A stretch of DNA of 64,000 nucleotides from Dioszegia crocea (lineage: Eukaryota; Basidiomycota; Tremellomycetes; Tremellales; Bulleribasidiaceae), in NCBI GenBank assembly GCA_001600615.1, contig BCKK01000003.1, forward strand, positions 1,939,674 through 2,003,673, in the 5' to 3' direction. The position numbers and the translations under genes are program-made. Under the pieces are notes generated by a model. The model was not told where the DNA came from. It searched no databases and saw only the letters and a program-made list of their open reading frames with translations. Below are positions 23,716 to 34,642 of the stretch, piece after piece. The stretch's first letter is position 1, and the number at the start of each line of letters is the position of its first letter.

Positions 23716-25786
23716 ATGCTCACCACCGCACAACAAGCAACATCCGCCCTGTTTTACGTCAAGCACCATCTGTCCACCCATCCTGCTACTTCCTCCCTCT
23801 TCCCACCCTCAACGGAAACCACCTCCTTCCACACCAATCTCGATGCCAACTTCGTCACTATCTATGGCATCTTCACTGAGCTCTACGGATCGCGGCATGA
23901 CTGCCTCACCCAGCTCATCGGCCTAATCGTCGATTGCGCGGAATCATGGCTGGCACGCCCTGCGCCTATGCTCGAGCTGGACCGGGTTCGCGCTGCGGAC
24001 TCCGAGTGGTTCCTTTCGAACAAGATGGTCGGAGGTGTATGCTACGTCGACCTATACGCTGTCGACCTGCCAGGCCTCTTGTCGAAGATCCCCTACTTCA
24101 AGAGCTTGGGCTTGACCTACCTCCACCTCATGCCCCTCTTCAGTCGTCCCCACCCTCTGAACGACGGAGGCTACGCCGTCTCATCGTATCGAGATATAGA
24201 ACCGAGATTGGGGACTTTTGAGAACCTTCGGCAGGTAGCTCAGGCGTTACGGGAGAATGGGATCAGTCTGGTGGTGGACTTTGTGTTTAACCACACGAGT
24301 AACGAGCACGAGTGGGCGCAGAAGGCAGTCAGGGGCGAGGAGGATTATGAAGGGTTCTATTGGATATTCCCGGACAGGAATATGCCAAATGCGTTTGAGA
24401 AGACGACGTGAGTTACCCGTGTGTTTGAGCTGACATTCAGGCGTGAAATATTTCCAGACGACCATCCTGGATCCTTCATCCAGCTGCAGGATGGCCGGTG
24501 GGTATGGTCAACCTTCTACCATGTAGGCCACCTCGTCAGATCGAAAAGATCACTTGCTGACTACCAGTTCCAATGGGATCTGAACTACTCGAATCCGGCA
24601 GTGTTTAGAGCCATGGCTAAAGAATTGCTATTCCTCTCGAACGCAGGTGTTGAGATCATGCGGATGGATGCTGTTGCTTTCATGTAAGTCTTGGTGGATA
24701 TGTGAGAGCCGCGCTGATAATCAGCTGGAAAGAACTAGGAACCACTTGTGAATCCCTCCCGCCAGCACACGCCCTTCTTCGTGGCTTCAACGCCGTCACC
24801 CGCCTCGCTGCCCCTTCTCTCCTGTTCAAATCCGAAGCCATCGTCCACCCAGATCAAGTGGTCGAGTATATCGATCCCATGGAATGTCAATTGTCGTACA
24901 ATCCCTTACAGATGGCGTTGATATGGGAGGGTCTAGCGACGCGAGATGCGAGTTTGTTGGCGCAGGCGTTGGAACGGCGGCATAATTTGAAGCAAGGATG
25001 TGGATGGGTGAACTACATGCGGAGTCATGATGATATCGGGTGTAAGTCCTTGTGTATCAATGCTTGATTTTGTTCTGATCATCAGGGACATTTGCGGATG
25101 AGGACGCAATCGAGCTAGGCAAAGAAGGGACAAATCACCGCCGTTTTCTAAATGCCTTCTTTGTCAATCGGCATGCCGGCTCTTTCGCTCGAGGTGTCCC
25201 GTTCCAAGATAACCCACGGACAGGCGACTGCAGAATATCGGGAACGACCGCTTCGTTAGCCGGACTGGAGACGGGTGAAGCGGGCGCTATCGATCGGATC
25301 CTACTCGGACATTCCATCATCATGTCGACAGGCGGTATACCTCTCATTTACCTAGGAGACGAGGTCGGACAATTGAATGACTATTCGTACATGCAAGATC
25401 CGGCTCGATGGGACGATTCGAGATGGGCAAATCGACCTCCTTATCCCGAATCTCGGTATGCGGAGAGGGACGATTTTAGCACGGCCGCCGGTCAGCTATT
25501 TGCGGGTATGCAAAAGCTCATCAAGCTACGTAAGGAGACTGAGGCCTTTTCTGGAGGGAGATTGGTGGGGTTCAGGACGCACAACGAGAGGGTTTTGGGG
25601 TATCAGCGGATAGGCGGTGGGGCGACGGTGGTGTGTCTGGTGAACTTTGATGATGTGCCACAGTGGGTTGGAAGAGAGGTGTTTCAGTTTAGGAAGGGGA
25701 GGGATCTTATTGAGGATAAGGACATCGATCTGGCGCAGGGTTTCCATCTTAGGTCGCATCAGTACGTATGGTTAGTCCGGCAGTAA
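23716..25786 (+). CDS. Amylosucrase-type GH13 enzyme (GH13_4)
   Basis: Predicted sucrose-using transglucosidase: amylosucrases split sucrose and build alpha-1,4-glucan, releasing fructose. Exons 23716-24407, 24441-24522, 24568-24683, 24725-25041 and 25086-25786 sum to 1908 nt, 635 aa, against 636 for the Neisseria enzyme. Family blocks: [73 protein letters not shown] and SHDDIGWTF. The GH13 catalytic residues fall at about D292 (RMDAVAF), E334 (KSEAIV) and D399 (HDD). Their spacing of 42 and 65 residues equals that of D286/E328/D393 in the Neisseria amylosucrase. There is no signal peptide, so the protein is probably cytosolic. Sucrose hydrolase remains an alternative activity. The 45-nt intron at 24523-24567 is in frame and open, so it could also be retained. 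Confidence 0.88.
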
Positions 25787-25856
25787 TGTATAGTTGTAAT
25801 GTCCCTATTACATTGTGCTAGATCTCTCCCAATCCTGGCAGCCCTTCCTCAGACGA

Positions 25857-27178
25857 TCAATTACCCACCGAGAGAACCAGCCCCAATGCTGTCCAGGCCC
25901 ATCCTCTGAACAGACTACCCGTCCCTTCCTCACTGACCAGCTTGCGCTCGCAGTCCAGTAGACCCCTATACGGCTCGCTTGTCGGTCTCAACCGAACCAC
26001 ATCCTCCCCATTACCACACCGCTCCAAAACAACAGGCAGAAGACCCTGTCGCTCTCCAATGTCCTCCTCTCCTTCTCCAAGATTCGGCTGAATCGACAAT
26101 CGCGTACCGATAACGTATAGCGGTGTCATCCATACCGCCGAGATGATCTGCAAGCTGATGCACAATGCCCAGCGCCACCATGCTATGCCTTCCCACTCAT
26201 TTCGAGGACCGAGAATAATAGAGCGAGCTAATTGAGCGGCGAGGGTGATGGCGAAAGAGGTGAGGAAGGTGGTGAGGAGAAGTCCGGGGTTAGCGTATAG
26301 GATGTAAGGTGTGGAGTACTCGCGTGGGGAGAGGATGATCCTTAAAGATTTCATGGGGCTGTTAGGAAGGCGATAGGGAGTCACAATGCACCTGTTTGAT
26401 CAGCTCAGGCTCATTCGGAGTAAATGGGCGTACCGGTTGATGATGACCGTGACTGGCAGACTTGTGATGGTAAGCAGCACAGGCATGGCTGCAAAGAACC
26501 CTACTCTGTAGATCGTCAGTAGCTGCCTTATATTATGATGCTGCTGCTTCACTCACGATCTCCAGCTCAGGTTTGGTTCGCCCTCAGGGCCCGGTAAGTT
26601 GATTCTGGGCATAAAGATCAAAGTGAGCGTTGAGACAGCCACCAAAAGGAACGTAAATCCAAAAGTAGGATAGGCGCCTAGTAGGTCAGCTCAGCGATAC
26701 TTGAGGTCTTGACGAGAAGGTCTGAGAAAAGGAACATAGCCTACCCTTGTAGAGACCATACCACCCCTCGATCCGTTTCGTCCGGTTCAGAGCGCCGAAG
26801 AGGGAAGTGAGAACCGGTCCACCGCTGTTTGATGTCAGCAGGCAGCCTCGACTCTAAGCTCGGAAATAAGACCGCTAGCCAATGAAGTGGATGAAGGGAA
26901 TCAGGTTCTATCATGACGCCACTCAGATCATTCTGTCCTAGACTCCAGAGGCTATGGTGCATATCCCACTCCAAGCGAGATCTCTGAAATCCCGCCAGCA
27001 AGCTCTGATCCCAAACTCACGCGTTTCCCTCTCCCTCCAAATCTTCTGATACCGGCTGATAATTCGCCCTATATCTAATCATGGCGCCGTGGAACGGCAT
27101 CGCTATCGCCACTGATATTGCGAGCAGCAAGATCCAGAAGACGCCCGCGAAGAGCAGTGCTGGAAGAACGGGATCCAT
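25857..27178 (-). CDS. Divergent mitochondrial carrier family protein
   Basis: Five exons (27178-27021, 26824-26745, 26677-26557, 26505-26434, 26391-25857) sum to 966 nt, 321 aa. The start ATG at 27178 opens MDPVLPALLFAGVFWILLLA, a hydrophobic helix, then PFHGAMIRYRANY, a weak form of the carrier PxxxxxxR signature. Next comes KRIEGWYGLYKGAYPTFGFT, matching the EGxxGLYKG loop of carriers. The last exon has PLYVIGTRLSIQPN and YRGLLDCERKLVSEEGTGSL then FRG, again carrier-like (P..VIxTRL, EGxxxLFRG). Solute-carrier signatures are degenerate and the repeat count is reduced, as in Ugo1/SLC25A46-type outer-membrane members, so a non-transport role is possible. The neighbouring 3' end of the amylosucrase gene is convergent, 70 bp away. 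Confidence 0.72.
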
Positions 27179-28147
27179 GGCGGAAGAAGCGATCTCGCGG
27201 ATGCGTTTCGAGGGTACTTCGCACGAGGATATATGCAGCGAGAGACTGCGGGAGTGTACGAAAAGAGCTTAAGGGCGCGACGAGTGCAGATAGGGTTGGG
27301 AGTGTCAGAGAGATATAAGCAACAAGTGACTGACTTGGCCAGCCCGGAGCCGGGGATTCCGGAGGCTATACAGTTTGGCCTGATCCGACGCGACTTGGAC
27401 GCGTCCTTGACTGCCCAGCCCAGAGAAATCCCACTTTTTGATGTCCATGTCCATCTATCAAGCACTCTGCCAAAGGAGCCTGCCTGTGTCGGCTACACCG
27501 CTTCTCGCCAGGCGACCTTGACGGCGTACAAGAGGACAAGTCGGTCACCCGGGGGCCAAGGACGCGACTGGATCAGGCTCGGAGGAAGTTCCGTCGGAAG
27601 CGGACGTTTCATCTCTGTTTCAGGTCGTTTCACCCTCCATGTGGCGGCATGAAAGCTTTGAGAGGGGATGTTCTGGCTTCTTTAAGACCTAGGACTCGGA
27701 TCGGCCAGAGTGCGTGTAGTATCAGTAGCTTCCGTACAACAAAATCTTGAAGTGAAAATCCAAAGATCGAAATGTGGAAGTATGAGAAAGCCATTCTGAG
27801 TTTCGCCACCCGCGGTGGGATCGGCCGTCACCCTGCGGTTCTAAGCAGTATGGTGCGAAATCGCAGAGACAGTCCGATCAGCACTAGAGCTCATCTCCTA
27901 CAGTCTAGCATGATACCTGATAAGTACTTGAATAATAATACAGTAGTTCACCATCTGTCGATAGGCTCAAGACGTCATCAACCACGTGTCGCTTATGTGT
28001 GATCCGGCATCAGGCATGACGTATGGTCCGCACCAGTTCGTGGGAATCTGCCCATCGACCTGATCCCTTATATAGCGCGGAGATCACTTCTCAATACAAA
28101 GCCAACCCACCCACACACTACAACCCATCCAGAAATCAACAACCACA
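27179..28147. other. Intergenic region with promoters
   Basis: Nearly 1 kb between divergent genes. Open frames are present on both strands but have no recognisable motif or splice link. A TATA element sits before the 28148 gene. Confidence 0.5.
28069..28074 (+). promoter_or_regulatory. TATA element (TATATA) upstream of the 28148 gene
   Basis: TATATA followed by GCGCGG, about 74 bases before the ATG, in an otherwise non-AT-rich region. Confidence 0.5.
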
Positions 28148-28570
28148 ATGTTCACCCAACGCTCAATCCGTCTTCTCCCTTCCTCCCTCCGCACCCCTAC
28201 CCCAATCCGAACCCTCACTACCTCTTTCCCGCGCTTCAGCGTCCAAGCCCCCGACGCAGTCAGCGGCCGGGATACCAATGCCTCCAACCCTCCCGGTGTC
28301 CGAAAGCCCGTAGAGCCCAACGATCCCGCATTCAAGAAACAACAGGACGCTCATCTCCGCGAGAAGGATTCGGGATCTCCCGATAAGGTGGCGCAGAATG
28401 ACACTCCGGAGTCTGCGGCACGAGCTACGGGATCAGGCGCGGATGCGGGTGCGGGTATAACTGGAGATGCAGGGATGAATGCGAAGGAGGGTGATGCGGA
28501 GGGGTTGAAGAAGAGTAAGGAGGTGGGTAAGGAGGCGGGATCGGCTGGGAGTGTACCCCGATCTGGGTGA
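28148..28570 (+). CDS. Small hydrophilic protein with mitochondrial presequence
   Basis: Single-exon gene of 140 aa. The N-terminus MFTQRSIRLLPSSLRTPTPI then RTLTTSF has Arg and Ser/Thr but no acid residue, a typical matrix-targeting presequence. The rest is polar and probably disordered (Asp/Lys/Gly/Ala-rich, with the GSGADAGAGITGDAGM stretch). The start context CACAATG is good and a TATA element lies 74 bases upstream. No domain recognised. Similar short, stress-induced mitochondrial or LEA-like proteins occur in fungi, but that is only an analogy. Confidence 0.7.
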   Translation: MFTQRSIRLLPSSLRTPTPIRTLTTSFPRFSVQAPDAVSGRDTNASNPPGVRKPVEPNDPAFKKQQDAHLREKDSGSPDKVAQNDTPESAARATGSGADAGAGITGDAGMNAKEGDAEGLKKSKEVGKEAGSAGSVPRSG

Positions 28571-28930
28571 GGGTGTGTAATAGGGTCAAGGCGTTGAGCC
28601 AGGGTCATTAGGAGAACGGAGAGCGAGAGGTTTCGTCAGTCAGGGAGAAGACAGATTCAGGTGAAAGAAGAAAGTGAGAAGTAAGAGCAGATGTATCCAA
28701 TTGAATCGATGTGCGAACCTGACATGACCAATCTCAACTGTCTCTCAATTCGCCAATCTGAAGCTACTGTACAGCATATTCAACTGTCTTCATACGTGTA
28801 TAACAAAAGCCAATATTCTAGATGTGATCCGCCCATGAATCACATCTGTCCCAAAAATTTGACGATATGGGCCTGTCGGAACGTCGATCCCTATCTCCAC
28901 AAATCCCCTTCTCCCTGTTTGAATCACCCC
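28571..28930. other. Intergenic, convergent 3' ends
   Basis: No gene seen. Confidence 0.5.
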
Positions 28931-30977
28931 CTAATACATCTGCCTATTCCTCATCTCGACAGGCAGGAACACCATCGCCACTGCTGCTAGCCAGATACCG
29001 CCTGCGCCCAGCCATAGGATCCCAGCGGAGTTGTTGGCGAGGTAGTACTGCCCTGCGAAGGGAGCGACGATACCTGCCAAACGGCCAAGACAGGATAGCA
29101 TACCCGATGCGGAACCTCTGTAGGCTGTGTCGAATAGCTCAGGAGCAGAGGCATAGAGTACAGCATTGAAGTACTGATTGATCAGCGAGTAATCTCGAAA
29201 TGTGAATAGGGTATCATACCGTCTGCATGAGATACTCCATCGCGTTCAGACCAACATACCCCACAGTCGTCTTGACCTGGGTGTACATGGCCATTGACAG
29301 ACCCTGCATCGCCGCTGAGAACACCAAGGACCACTTTCGGCCGAAGAGCGGTAGCGAGACCGAGAGGAGAGCAAGGGCTGCACCGAGGATACCAGGGAGG
29401 GCGATGTAGATGTATTGACGATAAGTCTCGAGGACTGTACCTCGTCCCGTTGATACATTGTTCTGGAGCAGAACAATGGGGAGGAAGGCACCAGCCAAGT
29501 TGAAGGACCAGTAGTCGCCCATGTAAGTGATGGCGAAAAGGATGAAGATGAAGAGCTGGAGACGATTGGTGAAGAGGGCTTTGAGATGGGTGACGGATGA
29601 TAAAGCTCGGCGTGTGACTTGTTTGGCATGTGCTGCGGCTGATATCTCCCCTTCGACAGGATCAACATCGTTCAATGTTGTTCCAGATAGGGTAGTCTCG
29701 GCCTGCTCTAGCTCGCGGAAATGCTGGACGGTAAGGGTAGGAGGGGGTTGTTTGTTGAAGGCGGCAATTTTATGGAGGACGTCGATGGCTTCTTGCTCAC
29801 GCCCGCGGCTGAGAAGGAATTTGGGCGATTCGTGGAATGTGAAAACGAAGTATCGGAGGAAGAAGATAAGGAGTGTGATGAGGGAAATAATGATAATGTT
29901 GTAGCGCCAGCCCATGTTGTCTTCGACCCTGCAGCAGGCGACTCCATCGGCGACGGTATTGCATCCGGGAAGTCCGGCGGCGCAACGGTATTTGGCCGTG
30001 GTACCAAGAGCGACGGCACAAGCGAAGATGACGCCGGTAGGTTGCCACATGGATAGGAGGGAGACCAGGTTGCGCCGCTTTTGGGGTAAGAATTCGAGCG
30101 CAATCAGAGCGTCGATAGGGATGTTACCGCCAAGACCGATGGAAGCGAACTGTGGGTTAGCTTAATTTTAGGAGAAGAATGGGTGAGCTCACTAGGTAGA
30201 TGGCGCAGATGGCCTCGTAGTTGTACTTGGGCGCGGCCTGGGAGTCAAGTCAGCATCTCAGATCTTGCGCAAGAGTTGAAACCACTCACCATAAAGATAC
30301 CAACAATAGAGGTGATCAAGCAGGTAATATTGAATGCCCACTTCCTGCAGGATCAGCGCGGCCGATGTCATAGCCTCTGAAGACGCACCTGCCGATGATG
30401 TCAACAATGATACCAAAGCCCAAAGCGCCAGTACTGAATATGAGCTATAGTCTTAGGGATAGACACTGAAGACTCACGCAAGACCGACATTGGCGAGAGT
30501 AAAGATGAGACCGGTCCGGCTGTTTGGAATACCCATCTCCTGGCTGACCGATCAGCTACAATGGTAAAGACTAAGCGGAATTGACTCCTCACTAGATAGC
30601 AGTAGAGGCCAGACCTATCGTTCTGGACCATGCGAGATCCAAAAAGTAGCCAAAGCCAGTCAAGAACCAGATACAAATCTGGTACTTGCCCATGCCCATC
30701 TTATCAATCTCGCTGTGGATCAGCACTTACTCTGACTGCGATAGTAGAGAACTCACGCATTGATCAAAGCTGCCTTCTTCTCGAAGAGGTTCATGCGATG
30801 GCCCACAGACCCCTTTAGAATCGTAGCGACACTAACTTCCGTCTCCTGCGGAACGTCATGAAGGTAGGCCGCAGCATCGGGATGGTAGACACCTTTGGAC
30901 TCGTCTGCGAGAGGGATATCGTCTGTAGCTTCGAGGTCCTTGGGGAGAGCGGACGAGCCGGTAGAGCGATCAGGCAT
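28931..30977 (-). CDS. MFS transporter, SV2/sugar-transporter-like
   Basis: Twelve-helix major facilitator transporter, probably in the plasma membrane. The first exon (30977-30757) gives a soluble N-terminus ending EKKAALINA. Later exons read EIDKMGMGKYQICIWFLTGF, GYFLDLAWS, then the large exon beginning at 30050 with the WRYN / ESPKFLLSRGREQEAIDVL loop. That ESPKFLLSRGR(E) string between helices 6 and 7 is the classic sugar-porter-type PESPR(W/F)L variant. A long charged loop (residues with EQAETTLSGTTLNDVD) follows. The last exon ends FLPVEMRNRQMY with the stop at 28931. Several small introns lie between 30030 and 30756. I did not verify each junction. The substrate is unknown; related fungal proteins are annotated as phosphate, carboxylate or SV2-like carriers. 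Confidence 0.85.
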
Positions 30978-31799
30978 AGCGGGTACTGAGGCGCAAGGTG
31001 TGGAGTAGGAGGAATGTGAAAGGTGGAGGGTGAAGATTAGATTAGCTCGAAATATCGGCTATGGCTATCTACTTAGGTAAAACGGAAAGAGTGAATGAGA
31101 GAGAAGAGAAGACTGGCGATGGACCCTGTCGATATCCGCTCCGCCCCCTCTCCCACAGCCGATTCCACCCGCCATTCGTCTCAGCTGCCCCATGGGGGCG
31201 TGGGAAAGAAGCAGTTGTCATGGATGCGTGCCGCTGCCGCCTCCTTCTGCCGAGCAGTGCCAGCCCTCCGTGCCGAATGAGATCCGCCATTTATCCGCGT
31301 GCACCCTTTCTCGGCGCCGCGGTCCTTACGCCTGCGTGTCAATCATCCCTGAAGACGATCATCTGAGAGGCTTTGCGGGAATGTCGAATGAGGGAAAAAA
31401 GAGTCAGGAGTCAGGAACGGGGGCTTGGAATTGCCGTAATCCGATCATTCCTCTTGGTATCGTATCGGGCCACGATCGCCAAGATCGGGGCGGGGATCGG
31501 GGCTGACATCAGCATTCCATGGCATTCATAGGGACCATGCAAGACAACCATGCATCAATTGTTGGGTGAGTAACAGTGACCGGTTACTTGGATATTGTAT
31601 TATACGGGGACAGGAGGGGAGAAGAGAATACCGCCAAAGCCTATTGGTGCACGACGACACACGTTGACAAACCTTAAAGGCTGCCCAGTCGAAACTGCTG
31701 ATCCCTTCACTCACATGCTTAGGCATTCTCACTTACCTGATATATGGCTCACAGCTTGGCCGAGCACTGGACACCAGCTCACGCCTCGAGTCTATCAAG
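30978..31799. other. Intergenic promoter region
   Basis: Lies between the divergent MFS and forkhead genes. No gene or RNA recognised. Confidence 0.5.
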
Positions 31800-34159
31800 A
31801 TGAACCTACCAGTGACCTCGTCAGAAGGAAAGAGAGCGTCAGCCGCAGAAAAAGTTCAGACAACTCCCGAGCCCGAGCTTTGCGATATCGCTCCGAATGC
31901 GATTGTTCGGCCTACTCTAGCCAACCTCCTTTCGCCCTCTTGTCAACCAGCAGATACAGTACCGCTGATCTCGAGTCCCCAGCCGCCAGAGCTGAGCCTC
32001 AAAGTGCCAAAGCTCGGACCGCACCTCGAAACTCCCCTCACTCATCACAACACGGACGATCCTACCGTCCTCACCATGGGTATATCCTTTTCCCCTTCCC
32101 CGGACCCAACCCCTACTGCATCCGGGTCTGCACGTAAGGCTCCCGCACGTAAACCGACACCAGGCGCGATAGGCGTCTTGACAACTACCGAACCGTTACA
32201 AATGACCCGGGCGCACCTTGCCGCCTATCGTCTGATCCAGCTACGGCGGCCGAGTCCAGCTGTACCTGCTGCATCGGGATCAGACGGGAAGAATGGCAGG
32301 AAGCTGTGTATGGCTGAAGCCGCCTGGTGGTACTGGGCTGAAAAGGGCGGGAGGTGGAATGGAGGTAAAGGTGGGAAAAGAGGCAGGAAGGGCGACAAGG
32401 AAAAGGATAATGCTGGGCAGGCTTCGGCAGCAGGTGTTGAAGTGGATGATGGTATCTGGGGATTGAGCGGCCGAGCATGTAATGCTTACAGCTATGATGA
32501 GAACGGAGATCGTGAGTCTATCTGTGGATGATTCACAGATCTAAGTTGACCCTTTAGCATATAGGCCTACAATGTCAATGTTGGAAATCCTCCGTCTCGT
32601 CCTTGCGGCGTCAATGGAAAAGATGCTCAGTCTACCAGATGTACGTTCTCACCCGTCTCTCCTGGCTGTTTTTCTTTAGCAATTTGGCTGATTCCAAGAT
32701 TTACAAAGCGGTTGAAGCGCGTTGGCCGTATTACAAAACCTGTCCAGATACCTGGAAAGTGGGTCGAACTTTACTAAATCTTAACCTGGGCTGACGGTAC
32801 ATCAGGGCTCAATCAGAAACAATCTCTCAGTCTACGAGTGTTTTCAGCAAGTATCGAGGGAAGATGATCAAGGTCGTCCATTGAAGGGGTGGTGGAAAGT
32901 GGAAGAAGATGTAAGCCGACTGCTCACCCACCTATTTTGCGCTGACATTCCAGATCTCAACCTCTCTCTACCCTCGACAGAAAGATAAAGACCGAAATCG
33001 AAAATCCCTCACCATCCCAAAACCCCTCTTATCGACCGATATCCAGCCACACCCCCTACATCCATCATTCGCCAGGATCGATCCTGAGTTCGACTCCACT
33101 CCTACCGCCATTCCCTCATCTCGCAAAAGACGTCGAGCCGATCCCGAATCAGAATCACCTGTTCAGCGTGACCCCAAGGGAAGACGATACAAGTATCAAG
33201 TCGTTCATATTCCCGGTAAAACACCTGATTATCCCCTGCCTGGTATCCCTCCTCATCCTGCCGGTGTGGTTCCGCCGGGGTACCCAAACCCACTTCCTCC
33301 TGGGTGGAAATATGGATGGGGTGATCCGACGTTGGCTGATCTGGGAAAGAGGTATGGAGGTCAGGTCCGAGAGGGCACGGCGGCGGAGGGCAATGGGGCA
33401 GAGATTGAAGGGAGTGCTTTGGCGCATGGAGGATCATCCCTACTCTCACTTGTCCCTCCTCAAGAATCAGCTCCAGCTCTTTTCTCCTACTCGGCACTAT
33501 CATACCCCACGCCAACTCCGTCCATCCACTCCATCCCTCGGCCCGCCCGCCCCAACACGCCAGGCGGTCAATTATTCAGCTTCGCCCCTCTTGGCGAATT
33601 CTCCACCTACCTCACCTCCCCTTATCCCGACTCAGGTGTCAATGCCCAATTTGGCCACCGTCAATCTCGCTCAGTTTCAGCCACTTCATCAAGATCATCA
33701 ACCTCGTCCGCCCAGACTAGCCGACCCCTCCATCTCCCATTCTTACATCTTCTTGATCCACATCCACCGCCGACCATCCCCACATCGTCATATCCCTCTG
33801 CTCTTCCTACACACCCTGTGGATCTCTTAGGCGCGGATGCCGTTCTCGCTCGTCTTGCCACTCGGGGACCAGGCTTTGTTCCGTCTGAAGCAAGAGGTAA
33901 ATGGCGGTCGAGGATACGGGAAATGGAACCGTTTCCCGGATCAGGTGATTGGGTGGACCTTCAGGCGGCCAGACCAGCGGGAGGTGGGACGAGCACAAGT
34001 TACGCGAGTGAGGATAGTGTTTGGCTCGGACAGGGAGTGCAGATTGGTCGGAGGGATGAATTGCTCCCTGGTATCGATGCGATTCTTGGGAGCAGGGTCA
34101 AAACGGAGGATCCGAGGCTGAGTGGCTTTTTGGCGATACAGCCTGGGCGAAGGCATTGA
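31800..34159 (+). CDS. Forkhead-domain transcription factor
   Basis: Five exons (31800-32511, 32558-32640, 32699-32758, 32806-32910, 32954-34159) sum to 2166 nt, 721 aa. The winged-helix domain is assembled only by splicing, near residues 225-305: NAYSYDENGDRPYRPTMSML, then EILRLVLAASMEKMLSLPDI then YKAVEARWPYYKTCPDTWKG, then SIRNNLSVYECFQQV and KGWWKVEED. It keeps the forkhead marks (Y-S-Y, WPYYK, SIRNNLS, CF..V, WW.V), although the first helix is divergent. A bipartite basic stretch SSRKRRRAD follows and may be the nuclear signal. The long C-terminal half is Ser/Pro-rich and probably disordered. A Lys/Gly-rich insert lies just before the domain. Orthology to a named yeast Fkh/Hcm1/Fhl1 is not clear. 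Confidence 0.87.
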
Positions 34160-34642
34160 TGCTTTGGAGTGTGTGTTGGACTCTTGGGTGGAGATCCGTG
34201 GCGATTGCAGCTATTTCTAACCCTTAGGCTGGGTAGTAGAGTATGCACCGATTGTGTCAGACCTTCATTGTGTGGTCATCAGAAGTGCTGCGCGTATGGC
34301 CCGCGATGCCTTGTCGCCAACATGGGCGGAGAGACTGTCAGTCCAGACTTTCCAGACTTCTGTATTCGACGTCAGAGGACTGTGAACTTGCCCAACTGTA
34401 AATGATCGAGGCAAGATAGATGATCAATCATACATAATGGTACTAAATGTATGTAGAGGAAACAGTATAGACACCAATCCGCCTTTCCTCAGTGAGGAGA
34501 ATGAAGGCGAACAGAATGGGGGATGGAAATTTAAGTGAGGCTAAAGCTACAAGGGGGTTCTAGGTGTATGATGTACATGTGAAGTAAAGATGAAAGAAAA
34601 GAAAGATAGATAGGAAAGAAACAGCACAACATCTCAAGTTCA
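34160..34642. other. Intergenic, convergent 3' ends
   Basis: A/G-rich around 34440-34620; no gene seen. Confidence 0.5.

Noticed and set aside
27103..27465. Minus-strand ORF upstream of the carrier gene
   Set aside because: Overlaps the carrier's first exon in another frame and has no splice link or motif.
29214..30050. Reading the MFS gene at 28.9-31 kb as bacterial-type transferred DNA because of its long exon
   Set aside because: Intron style and composition match the neighbours, and SV2-like carriers are common in fungi.
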